From Alteromonas naphthalenivorans (GTDB lineage Bacteria > Pseudomonadota > Gammaproteobacteria > Enterobacterales > Alteromonadaceae): a stretch of DNA of 64,000 nt. Shown here piece by piece: positions 54,025-62,887 of the stretch. Location of the stretch: positions 4,340,001 through 4,404,000 of the forward strand of contig NC_015554.1 in assembly GCF_000213655.1 (NCBI RefSeq). The letters are read 5' to 3'. A program made the position numbers and the translations under genes. Numbering within the stretch: the first letter of the stretch is position 1; every line of letters starts with the position of its first letter. The notes below the pieces were generated by a model. That model was not told the origin of the DNA and ran no database searches. It worked only from the letters and a program-made list of their open reading frames with translations.

Positions 54025-56247
54025 ATGCGGTTAAGGTTCTCCATACGCTTACAGCTGCTTGTGTTGTCGCTGTTCTTTTTTGCCATTCCCTACCTTGGCT
54101 ATAATTACGTATGGGAGCTAGAGCAATACCTTCGCACAGGTCAAGAGCAAACCATGATAGGTACGGCGAGGGCGGTAGCAACAGCGCTGCATGAACGCCC
54201 TGCGTTATTCGACAGCGAGTCTGCCTATTTAAAAGACGTACGCCCGGGCACTGATTTATACGCCCCGCCCATTCCTTATCCTATTCAGCTTGACGGTGAA
54301 CTAAACGATTGGCAACAAGTTGACGACTTGCTTACCCACTATGGCGCTAATGAAATTGTTGAGCGCTTTACTAACCTTCATACTAACGACGAAAACCAGG
54401 GCGCAGCTAGCGTGAACAAAGGCACAGATAAAGCGATTAGCCTCTCATTCGAGCATATGGTAGGCCGATACGATCAGTTCCTCTATGCCATGTTCAACGT
54501 TAGTGACGACGCCTTGTTATGGCGACAGGCAAATAGTTTAAGTGTGGAGCGGGGTGACCATTTACTTATTGGTATGCAAACCCCAGCAGGTCAATTAGCA
54601 CGATACGTAGTAGCCCCTTACGAAAGTGGCTGGGTAAATGCGTTTAAATTAGCAGAATCGGGCACAACAAATCGCGCGGTGGAAAATGCGTTAAGTATTC
54701 AAGGTCGCTGGCAAGAAACCGCTACTGGCTACAATATTGAACTTCGCTTTCCCCTTTCCATGACCTCTGGCGCTCTCGCCTTTGCCATTGTCGATGTGGA
54801 CGACCCTGTAACTAGGCAAAAACGCTACGCCATTGGCACCGCTAACACCAACAACATTGATGAACTAGGTACGGTGGTAACCCCGTCACCTGAAATTGAG
54901 CGCATATTAGCAGGGCTAAAATATGCCGACTCACGCGTATGGGTGATAGATAATCACAAGCGGGTATTGGCACGAGCAGGCGATATACAAACGGCCTCAG
55001 GGCTAAATACTGCCAAAAGAGAAGCAAGCGAAAACCCGGTATGGCGCTGGGTAGAAACCCATTGGCTACTGCCCTTATATTACCATATTCTCACTAAGCC
55101 ACCGGCTGATTTTGTGGATGAACTAGAGGATGCTTATGCGTTGGCTGGCCGAGATATAGGCTTAGCCCTTAATGGTCAACCGGATTCATTATGGCGCTTA
55201 ACGCCAGATAACAAAGCCGTGGTAGTGTCTGCTGCTTACCCTATCTTTATTGAGGGCGCGGTAATGGGCGCAGTGGTGGTGGAGCAAACCACTAACGGTA
55301 TACGCACATTAAGAAACCGGGCTTTAGAGCAGCTATTCCACGTTATTTTGGCAGTAATGTTACTGGGCACGCTAGGTTTATTGCTTTTCGCTAGCAGAAT
55401 ATCAAATCGTATTAGGCGGCTTCGAGACAACACCGAGGCAATTATTGATGCTAACGGTAAAATTGTAGGCAAACTACCTATTGCCAAAGAGGGTGATGAA
55501 ATTGGCGATCTTTCACGAGCGTTTTCTGATGTTTTATTGCGACTACAGCAATATAACTCCTATTTAGAGAACATGGCTTCTCGGCTTTCCCATGAACTTA
55601 GAACCCCAATAGCCGTAGTGAAGTCATCTCTTGATGCGTTATCTCAAGTTAGCGCTCAGGCGAATACGCAACAAGATGTTTTCGTTCAACGTGCCCAATC
55701 CGGTATAAGCCGGTTAAGTTCTATTTTAAATGCCATGAGTGAAGCCACACGATTAGAACAAGCCATTGCGCAGGAAGAGGTGACCACGTTCAATATGATT
55801 GACGTAATTAAAGGCTGCGTGGGTGGGTATCAACATGCTTATACAGACAGGCAGTTTTCACTATCTTGTTCACAAGACACAGCGATGCTAAAGGGCGCCC
55901 CCGACCTTATCGCGCAAATGTTTGATAAAATTATTTCTAACGCGGTCGATTTTAGTCAACCCGACGACATCATAGATGTAGCCGTTTATACCAAAGACAA
56001 AAGAATTGTCCTCACTGTGAGCAACCCTGGGCCCCTATTGCCCGAAGGCATGAAAAAACAACTCGTACAATCAATGGTATCGGTTCGCCCTGAGTCTGAG
56101 GCGGCGCAATCAGCAGGTTCACCACATCTAGGTTTGGGGCTTTATATCGCTGACATTATTGTCGCTTTTCATCAAGGTACGCTCGCCCTGGCCAACCGAG
56201 ATGACAAACGCGGAGTGATTGTTTCCGTTAACTTCCCAAAGATCTGA
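54025..56247 (+). CDS. Sensor histidine kinase with large periplasmic domain (marine dedicated-sortase type)
   Basis: A 740-residue membrane kinase. TM1 is near residues 8-25. A periplasmic region of about 420 residues includes a CBM9-like segment (IQLDGELNDWQQVDDLL, FLYAMFNVSDDALLW) and VVVEQTTNGIRTLRNRALE just before TM2 (about 440-460). A HAMP follows, then the H-box SRLSHELRTPIAVVKSSLD, N-box IISNAVDFSQP and G-box HLGLGLYIADIIV. The CBM9-like fold suggests sensing of a carbohydrate or envelope ligand (inference). Paired with the regulator upstream. Confidence 0.85.
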   Translation: MRLRFSIRLQLLVLSLFFFAIPYLGYNYVWELEQYLRTGQEQTMIGTARAVATALHERPALFDSESAYLKDVRPGTDLYAPPIPYPIQLDGELNDWQQVDDLLTHYGANEIVERFTNLHTNDENQGAASVNKGTDKAISLSFEHMVGRYDQFLYAMFNVSDDALLWRQANSLSVERGDHLLIGMQTPAGQLARYVVAPYESGWVNAFKLAESGTTNRAVENALSIQGRWQETATGYNIELRFPLSMTSGALAFAIVDVDDPVTRQKRYAIGTANTNNIDELGTVVTPSPEIERILAGLKYADSRVWVIDNHKRVLARAGDIQTASGLNTAKREASENPVWRWVETHWLLPLYYHILTKPPADFVDELEDAYALAGRDIGLALNGQPDSLWRLTPDNKAVVVSAAYPIFIEGAVMGAVVVEQTTNGIRTLRNRALEQLFHVILAVMLLGTLGLLLFASRISNRIRRLRDNTEAIIDANGKIVGKLPIAKEGDEIGDLSRAFSDVLLRLQQYNSYLENMASRLSHELRTPIAVVKSSLDALSQVSAQANTQQDVFVQRAQSGISRLSSILNAMSEATRLEQAIAQEEVTTFNMIDVIKGCVGGYQHAYTDRQFSLSCSQDTAMLKGAPDLIAQMFDKIISNAVDFSQPDDIIDVAVYTKDKRIVLTVSNPGPLLPEGMKKQLVQSMVSVRPESEAAQSAGSPHLGLGLYIADIIVAFHQGTLALANRDDKRGVIVSVNFPKI

Positions 56248-56264
56248 TGCGCTACGCTATTTGA

Positions 56265-56282
56265 GGTGGTTTGAAAACCACC
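56265..56282 (+). terminator. Possible terminator after the histidine kinase
   Basis: GGTGGTT / AACCACC stem with a TGAA tetraloop lies 18 nt after the stop codon. Only a short CCCTTT follows, so the call is weak. Confidence 0.4.
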
Positions 56283-56357
56283 GTCCCTTTGCTGTTATAT
56301 CCCCTTTTAACGCAGTCCTTTAAGTTTTTCTAAAAAACCTCTAAAATAAATTACGGG

Positions 56358-56372
56358 TGAGAATTGTTCTCA
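56358..56372. promoter_or_regulatory. Candidate Fur box upstream of the TonB receptor
   Basis: TGAGAATTGTTCTCA fits the 7-1-7 Fur motif (arms TGAGAAT and GTTCTCA, six of seven paired), 70 bp before the receptor ATG. It matches the predicted iron-uptake role of the two genes that follow. Confidence 0.75.
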
Positions 56373-56442
56373 TTAGCATTTACATTCATTTACTACTTGA
56401 ATACACTTCGATTCCTAAACACACACAGGGAATACACACACA

Positions 56443-58737
56443 ATGAAAAATAAAACGTTAACGATGGGTGCACAAACCATTGCTGCGGCCTTAGCTTTCG
56501 GACACGGCGCTGCAATTGCACAAACTCAAGAAACTGAAATCTGTAAAGATAAAACCGAAGCGGAGTGTAAAGCGCAACAAGACGAAATTGAGCTAATTCG
56601 CATCCATGGTGTTCAGCAGTCTATCTATCGCTATGACAAGTCTGGCGACCCGCGTCGTTTAGCCGACCTTGTTGATACACCACAAACCATTAGTGTTCTT
56701 ACACAAGACCAAATTCAAGAAAGTGGTAAAACTGACCTTAAAGATATTCTTGCTGCGCAAGCCGGTGTAACTCTTGGTACAGGTGAGAATGGTAATGCTT
56801 TTGGTGATCGCTATGTAATACGTGGCCACGAAGCACGCAGCGATGTTTTTGTTGATGGTTTGCGTGACCCAGGTATGACTACCCGTGAAAGTTTCGCCAC
56901 CGAACGTGTTGAAATTACTAAAGGCCCAAGTTCAACATTTGCGGGCCGCGGTTCATCAGGCGGTGCGGTAAACAGCATTACGAAAAAAGCCTCTACTAGC
57001 TATAACTTTGGTCGTGTTGATGCCGCCATTGGTACCGATGAGCACACGCGCTTAACGGTAGATTTGAATAAGACCTTAACGGAAAACAGTGCAATTCGTG
57101 TTAATGCACTTACGTCTCAAGAAGACAAGCCGGGTCGCGAAGGCATTGAACGTGGACGTGATGGTGTTCAGCTTTCTTATGTACTAAACCCTAACGACAG
57201 ACTGTCTTTCATTGGTGATGTTTATTACCTTAATGCAGAAGATAAGCCTGACTTAGGGAGCTACTACGATCGTGACGCGGGTTATCCGTTAGAAGATATT
57301 CCTGTTTATGCACAAGATGACGACTTCCAAAACTCAGAAGTCACCACTTTTACCTTCCGTACCGAATACGAAATTAGCGACAATGTTCGTTTTTATAACG
57401 CGACTCGTGCAGGTAACACTGAAAACGAATACGTAACGACCGGTATGAGTGCAACAACCCGTGATGATTCTGATGAAACAGCACCAGGTGTAGATACACT
57501 TCGACTTAGCACGCACCAAGGCTGGCAAGAAGTAGATTACTTCACGACTCAATTTAACCTTTTCTGGGACACGTCATTTGCAGGCTTAGATCACCGTTTA
57601 GTATTTGGTTTTGAGTACAGCGATGAATCGGTTGATAACGGTGTTTTTGATATTGAAAACCTAAATACTAACTGTGCAATTGGTGGTCGTCGTGGCGTAT
57701 CACAAAGCTATTGTATCCTTGATGGTGATGGAAACCTTATCGATAACATCGGGTCATTAATGGACAGAACCATTGAACGTGGTGATGAAGATGCCCTTTT
57801 CGATATTGAAACCTATGCCATTTACGCCATGGATACCTTTGCGTTAACCGATAAGTTAGACGTGTTCTTTGGCCTACGTATGGATAGCTACGACTATAGC
57901 AACCAAACTAGTAGCGACCTTTATGAGTTTTCTGATGAGTTGTTTAACGGGCACTTAGGTTTAGTATATGACATTACTGAACACGGTAATGTTTACGCCT
58001 CTTACAGCACAGCAACGAACATTAATGGCGGCGAGTCTGACCTAGGCGCAAACTGTGGTTACGGTGGACTATGTGGTACGCCTGAGCAAGCTGCGCAAGC
58101 TGATCCAGAGCATGTTGAAAACATCGAAATTGGCACAAAATGGATGCTATTTGATGAAAAATTGATGGCAAATGCATCAATCTTCCGTATTACAAAAAGC
58201 GATGTACATGAAAGTATCGGTGAAGATGACTACTCAACCATTGGTACATTAAACACGGGTGAAAACCGCGTTGAAGGTGTTGAGTTTGGTGTTAGCGGTG
58301 ATATTACTGAGAAGTTTAGTGTTCAAGCCTCAGCCGCCTTCATGGACTCAGAAGTACTAGATTCATTCACAGAATCTAACATTGGTCTTACATTAAGTAA
58401 CTTTGCTGACGAAAGCTTCTACTTACAACTGCGTTATCAACCCAATGAAAAGTTCGCTTTTGGTGGTGACTATACGTACAAGTCTGAAATGTTTGGTGGC
58501 CAACCTGACACTGCGGCAGGTTACGATGCTGATACGGGTGAATACTCAATTGTCGTTCCTGACTATCAAGTATTTAACTTGTTTGCGAACTACTACGCGT
58601 CTGAAAAACTAACGTTCCGTGTTAATATCGGTAACTTGTTCGATGAAGAATACTGGACTGCCGCTTATCGCTCTGGTGCCTTCATGTACATTGGTGACGG
58701 CCGTAACGTAACCGGTACGGTAAACTACGAGTTCTAA
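56443..58737 (+). CDS. TonB-dependent catecholate siderophore receptor (Fiu-like)
   Basis: A 764-residue outer-membrane receptor: signal peptide (MKNKTLTMGAQTIAAAL...GAAIA|QTQ), plug domain starting around residue 75 (DTPQTISVLTQDQIQE, DLKDILAAQAGV, YVIRGHEARSDVFVDGLRDP, GPSSTFAGRGSSGGAVNSITK) and a 22-strand barrel ending in the C-terminal aromatic residue (GTVNYEF). A Cys pair near the N-terminus (CKDKTEAEC) is notable. The closest type is Fiu/PiuA, taking up catecholate siderophores. A Fur-like box precedes it and a PiuC-type gene follows 26 bp later, as in the known fiu-ybiX and piuA-piuC pairs. Confidence 0.9.
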   Translation: MKNKTLTMGAQTIAAALAFGHGAAIAQTQETEICKDKTEAECKAQQDEIELIRIHGVQQSIYRYDKSGDPRRLADLVDTPQTISVLTQDQIQESGKTDLKDILAAQAGVTLGTGENGNAFGDRYVIRGHEARSDVFVDGLRDPGMTTRESFATERVEITKGPSSTFAGRGSSGGAVNSITKKASTSYNFGRVDAAIGTDEHTRLTVDLNKTLTENSAIRVNALTSQEDKPGREGIERGRDGVQLSYVLNPNDRLSFIGDVYYLNAEDKPDLGSYYDRDAGYPLEDIPVYAQDDDFQNSEVTTFTFRTEYEISDNVRFYNATRAGNTENEYVTTGMSATTRDDSDETAPGVDTLRLSTHQGWQEVDYFTTQFNLFWDTSFAGLDHRLVFGFEYSDESVDNGVFDIENLNTNCAIGGRRGVSQSYCILDGDGNLIDNIGSLMDRTIERGDEDALFDIETYAIYAMDTFALTDKLDVFFGLRMDSYDYSNQTSSDLYEFSDELFNGHLGLVYDITEHGNVYASYSTATNINGGESDLGANCGYGGLCGTPEQAAQADPEHVENIEIGTKWMLFDEKLMANASIFRITKSDVHESIGEDDYSTIGTLNTGENRVEGVEFGVSGDITEKFSVQASAAFMDSEVLDSFTESNIGLTLSNFADESFYLQLRYQPNEKFAFGGDYTYKSEMFGGQPDTAAGYDADTGEYSIVVPDYQVFNLFANYYASEKLTFRVNIGNLFDEEYWTAAYRSGAFMYIGDGRNVTGTVNYEF

Positions 58738-58762
58738 GTTAGTTTAAAGAGAAACGCAAAAA

Positions 58763-59443
58763 ATGATCATTATTGATAACCTACTAGACGCTGACCAAGT
58801 AGAGCAATATCGGGCTGCTTTAGCCGATGTACCATTTAACGATGGAAAAGCGACCGCAATGGGCATGGCAGCAGGGGTTAAAAATAATGGTCAAGCTGAT
58901 GCGCAGCACGCTACGGTTCAAGCCCTTGCCAACAACTTGTTGGCAAGCCTCGGCAACCACCCGCAAGTAGTCTCTGCTGCGCTACCTCAGCGCATTTTCC
59001 CTCCTTGTTTCAACCGTTACAGTGAATCACAAACCTACGGCTATCATGTAGATGCCGCAATCATGCGCATTCCCAATACCCCCGATGTTTTGCGTAGCGA
59101 TATGTCGATGACGGTGTTTTTATCTAGCCCAAGCGATTACGAAGGCGGAGAGTTAGTTATTCAGACTGGGTTCGGCGAGCAGAAAGTCAAAGGTAACCTA
59201 GGTAGCGCTGTACTCTACCCTTCCTCAAGTTTACATAAGGTTACTCCGGTAACTCGCGGCGAGAGAATTGCCGCTATTACGTGGATGCAAAGCATGATTA
59301 GCGACCAAACTATTCGTGAAAGCTTGTATGAGCTAGACCAAAGCATTCAGTCTTTGGTGCAAGGCGGTAAAGCCAACAGAGAAGAACTCGATAAACTTCA
59401 TCACGTATACCACAACCTCATTAGAAAATTCTCCATCGTGTAA
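58763..59443 (+). CDS. Fe(II)/2-oxoglutarate-dependent dioxygenase, PiuC/YbiX type
   Basis: PKHD-type hydroxylase of 226 residues. Fe ligands are visible in YGYHVDAAIM (HxD) and SSLHKVTPVTRGERIAAITW (His, with the 2-oxoglutarate Arg). The double-stranded beta-helix fold is expected. Relatives accompany catecholate siderophore receptors in E. coli and Pseudomonas, and their physiological substrate is not settled. It is 26 bp downstream of the receptor and in the same probable Fur-controlled operon. Confidence 0.92.
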   Translation: MIIIDNLLDADQVEQYRAALADVPFNDGKATAMGMAAGVKNNGQADAQHATVQALANNLLASLGNHPQVVSAALPQRIFPPCFNRYSESQTYGYHVDAAIMRIPNTPDVLRSDMSMTVFLSSPSDYEGGELVIQTGFGEQKVKGNLGSAVLYPSSSLHKVTPVTRGERIAAITWMQSMISDQTIRESLYELDQSIQSLVQGGKANREELDKLHHVYHNLIRKFSIV

Positions 59444-59646
59444 ACTGGACAAAACCTTACCCGTTGCGCAAGGTTATTCTTGTAGGTATGTTTTGACTGT
59501 GTCGATCTTGCCAATAGTATTTTATTGAGCGTTTTCCTAACTCATTAACATGTGACGCTTAGAATACTGTGAAATAAACCAGCTTTACCTCCGGTCTCTA
59601 TATGACTGAAAAAAAAGCTTTTAGCAAAAGATAGGGTTACTCTTAG

Positions 59647-60399
59647 ATGAATGAAATAATGTGTGGAACGTGCTTTTTTACACCTAACACTTGCTGGATT
59701 AAGCGCGTGGCGAAAAACGTGAATAAGCTTGCTGTGCTAGCCGCTCTTGCCTCTGTAGCTTTTATTGCAATGCTGGCGCCATTTAATGCGCTAGCAAATA
59801 ATGTAACCGCATCAATAACGCTATTAGACGCCGAGCAGTCCTCGGTTAAAGACGGCGTTGTTATCTTCACCCCCTTATTTGATTTACCCAGCACAGAAAC
59901 TAACCACTCAGAAGCAGAATCAACACCTAAAACTGCGATTATGAATCAAATCAATAAGCAGTTTGCCCCTCATGTACTTGTAGTACAAAAGAACACAGAA
60001 GTTACCTTCCCTAACGCCGATAACGTGTTCCATCATGTTTATTCTTTTTCACCCACCAAGCAGTTTGAGCTAAAGCTCTACAAAGAATTTACTGCCGAAC
60101 CATTGTTCTTTGAGCAAGCTGGAATTGTGGATATTGGCTGCAACATTCACGATTGGATGCTAGGTTACATCGTTATTGCTGATAGCCCTTATTTTTTAAA
60201 AACCGCAGATGACGGAAATGCTGACATCTCACTTCCCACTGGCAAATACAGTGTTGAGTTTTGGCACCCTAACGCGCCAAACGAAACGCCCTTTATTGAA
60301 ACTGAAATTGAGTTGAACAGCGATAAAAACTTCACGCTAACGTTATCGAAAGTGATAGCAAGCGATGATGATTTTGATGATGGTTTCGGTGATTATTAA
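59647..60399 (+). CDS. Exported cupredoxin-like protein
   Basis: A 250-residue protein often labelled methylamine utilisation protein. A hydrophobic signal (LAVLAALASVAFIAMLAPFNALA|NN) is followed by a cupredoxin-like domain. Likely type 1 copper ligands are His in NVFHHVYSF and Cys/His/Met in GCNIHDWM. After about residue 190 there is a beta-rich domain and an acidic tail (DDDFDDGFGDY). Starting at ATG 59647 leaves a 27-residue Cys-rich stretch before the hydrophobic core; GTG at 59707 would give a more normal signal peptide. Its stop overlaps the next start. Confidence 0.75.
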   Translation: MNEIMCGTCFFTPNTCWIKRVAKNVNKLAVLAALASVAFIAMLAPFNALANNVTASITLLDAEQSSVKDGVVIFTPLFDLPSTETNHSEAESTPKTAIMNQINKQFAPHVLVVQKNTEVTFPNADNVFHHVYSFSPTKQFELKLYKEFTAEPLFFEQAGIVDIGCNIHDWMLGYIVIADSPYFLKTADDGNADISLPTGKYSVEFWHPNAPNETPFIETEIELNSDKNFTLTLSKVIASDDDFDDGFGDY

Positions 60400-61619
60400 T
60401 GCTGAGCCGTTGTATTTTCGTTGTTTTTTGCTTCATCAATTTTCACGCTTTTTCAGATACAAGGTTGTTGCTTAGAGGTAGTATTCTTTCAGCAGATAAT
60501 GCTGACACATTTCAAACAAATGGCGCCTCCCACCAGCGCTTTGAAAATAACGCAGTTGCGTTATCTCAAGCGGTGCTAGCGTATAATAAAGTGTTAAGCG
60601 ATAATTGGCAGTTTCATGCTGTGGCCAATGGATATAGCGATGGAGAACAAAAACTCGGGGTTAGCCAACTCTATACTCAATACCGACCACTCACTGCATC
60701 CACCATTAAACCAGAAGTTAAGCTCGGCTTTTTCTACCCTGCAATTTCTGCTGAAAACACCGACATGGGGTGGCTGTCACCACACTTTTTATCTAATTCA
60801 GCCATTAACAGCTGGATAGGCGAAGAGCTTAGAACGTTTGGTGTAGAGGCAAGCTTAAGACAAAACGGAAGGCAAGTTAGACGTGACTGGTCATGGAAAG
60901 TAATAGGGAGCCTATTTAAGGGTAACGACACCACAGGCACCTTGTTATCATGGCGCGGCTTTGCGCTGCACGACAGGCAATCGCTGAACAATGATAGAGT
61001 AAAATTCACTCCTATTCCTGGCGTGGTATCGGAAGCGGGGATCGGTGCTCCAGCATGGACAGACCCCTTTCGTGAAATTGATACGAAAACAGGTTATTAC
61101 GTGGGGGCGCATTTAGCCCATAAGCGCCGTTCAGAGTTACGTTATTATTATTACGACAACCGCGCCAATCCACTCATTTTCGACCCTGACAAAATATACG
61201 CATGGCGCACGCGATTTCACGCATTAACCCTTCGTCATATGCGTAACCGCAATGTCACCTTTTTCGGGCAAGGGCTGATAGGTGACACTTTGATGGGGGA
61301 AGACATTGTTAATAACGACTTTTACGCGGCCTACATTGCTGCAACGTATACCCATGAAGCACATCAACTTTCTACACGTTTAGATTGGTATCAAGTGATA
61401 GATAACGACAGCACCATAGATGACCCCAACAACAGTAGAGGGGAAGCCATTACCGTTAATTACACTTATGCTATGAGCTCGAAAATAGCAATATCAGCCG
61501 AGTGGCAAGTGAATCGAGGCCGCCAAGAAAATCTACGATTTTTAAACGCTACATCGGTATCTAGTGAAACCTTCCACGAAAACCTGCTTCAGCTCGCAGT
61601 TACCTACCGCATCGACTGA
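60399..61619 (+). CDS. Outer-membrane beta-barrel protein of unknown function
   Basis: A 406-residue protein with a short signal peptide (MLSRCIFVVFCFINFHAFS) and alternating amphipathic strands rich in Tyr, Trp and Arg (for example HKRRSELRYYYYDNRANPL, RLDWYQVIDND), ending in LLQLAVTYRID. This suggests a porin-like outer-membrane barrel; no family is recognised. Its ATG overlaps the cupredoxin stop (TAATG), so the two are made together and may act in one copper-related or redox function (inference). The convergent CNNM gene ends only 6 bp away. Confidence 0.7.
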   Translation: MLSRCIFVVFCFINFHAFSDTRLLLRGSILSADNADTFQTNGASHQRFENNAVALSQAVLAYNKVLSDNWQFHAVANGYSDGEQKLGVSQLYTQYRPLTASTIKPEVKLGFFYPAISAENTDMGWLSPHFLSNSAINSWIGEELRTFGVEASLRQNGRQVRRDWSWKVIGSLFKGNDTTGTLLSWRGFALHDRQSLNNDRVKFTPIPGVVSEAGIGAPAWTDPFREIDTKTGYYVGAHLAHKRRSELRYYYYDNRANPLIFDPDKIYAWRTRFHALTLRHMRNRNVTFFGQGLIGDTLMGEDIVNNDFYAAYIAATYTHEAHQLSTRLDWYQVIDNDSTIDDPNNSRGEAITVNYTYAMSSKIAISAEWQVNRGRQENLRFLNATSVSSETFHENLLQLAVTYRID

Positions 61620-61625
61620 ACAGAA

Positions 61626-62729
61626 CTAATCATCGTTACCATTAGATTTAGACTTATCGAGCGACTTATCGAGCGACTCATCGGGTACGTTTTTGACCAT
61701 CATTCGTTCTTTGCGGCGCGTCATCATTTTCGCCAATCTGCGCATACTTACCGTTGTGTCTTTTTCATCAATAATATCTACGCCCAGCAAGCGCTCTAGC
61801 AAATCGTCAAGAGTAATCACCCCTTCCAACCCGCCATACTCATCTACCACTAAAAGCATATGAACATGTTTATCGATAAAATGGTCGAAGGTTATCGACA
61901 AAGGCATAGAGCCTAATATGGTCACCATGTCTTTAGCATATTCTGACAATGGTTTATCGGTATTCCCGCGCGCTTGCGCCACAAGCAAATCTGAACGCAT
62001 GACATAACCGGTGATGTTTTCCGAATCTTTGTCTTCATAAACAGGAATTCGTGAATACTCAATATGCGCGTGTTTATGGAAAAACACTTCTACCGTCATC
62101 GACTCTGCCACTGAAAACAACACTGTACGATGTGTTATGGCATCTTTTACTTTTAATTCGTGCAAGCTTAACAAGCTTTGTAAAAATACCGCCTCGTGGT
62201 TGGCCAACTGCCCTTCTTGACCTGATAGCTCGGCCATGGCGTGAAGTTCTCCGCGACTTAACCCTCGAAGTGGGCTGTCATCTTTAAAACCACGGGTAAG
62301 CAATTCAGACATCACCACAAAAGGTTTAAGAATTATAATTAGATACTTGAGGAAATAGGCTGTCACTGGCGCTAATCCACGCCAATAGGTTGCACCGACG
62401 GTTTTAGGAATTATTTCAGAAAAAACCAAGATAAGCAGCGTTAATACCGCTGAAATCACACCTAAATATGCTTCGCCAAACACACTAGCAGCCTGTGCAC
62501 CCGCACCAGCAGCACCCATGGTATGCGCAATGGTATTCAACGTTAGAATTGCCGATAGCGGCGTATTGATATTATCGGTTTGCTTTCGTAGCAATATGCC
62601 GCTAGGCCGATTCTCTTTTTCTAAAACAGAGATATAGGCTGAGGACACACTTAATATGACTGCCTCAGCAATTGAGCATAAAAAAGAGAAGCCCAAGGCA
62701 ATCAATACATAAACGATGAGTAAAAACAT
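61626..62729 (-). CDS. CNNM transmembrane / CBS-pair protein (CorC/HlyC-like)
   Basis: A 367-residue membrane protein. The N-terminal CNNM domain has three or four helices (FLLIVYVLIALGFSFLCSIAEA, LTLLILVFSEIIPKTVGATY) and is followed by a CBS pair (AITHRTVLFSV, YSRIPVYEDKDSENITGYV, LLVVDEYGGLEGVITLDDLL). Such proteins are linked to Mg2+ or other ion transport; substrate is unknown. It lacks the CorC_HlyC C-terminal domain and ends with a short repeated tail (DESLDKSLDKSK). No partner gene. Confidence 0.87.
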   Translation of the reverse strand: MFLLIVYVLIALGFSFLCSIAEAVILSVSSAYISVLEKENRPSGILLRKQTDNINTPLSAILTLNTIAHTMGAAGAGAQAASVFGEAYLGVISAVLTLLILVFSEIIPKTVGATYWRGLAPVTAYFLKYLIIILKPFVVMSELLTRGFKDDSPLRGLSRGELHAMAELSGQEGQLANHEAVFLQSLLSLHELKVKDAITHRTVLFSVAESMTVEVFFHKHAHIEYSRIPVYEDKDSENITGYVMRSDLLVAQARGNTDKPLSEYAKDMVTILGSMPLSITFDHFIDKHVHMLLVVDEYGGLEGVITLDDLLERLLGVDIIDEKDTTVSMRRLAKMMTRRKERMMVKNVPDESLDKSLDKSKSNGNDD

Positions 62730-62887
62730 GAGTCCTTTCCGATAATCGGAGTATGAAGCAAACGACCATTATGCAAGCCTTAACCGGACTTACAAGAGCG
62801 CAGGTGAATTAAATACGAATACCGAGTAATTTACTCATAAATACAGGTATCCATATACTAAATTACCTAACCATTATTACCTTTGTG

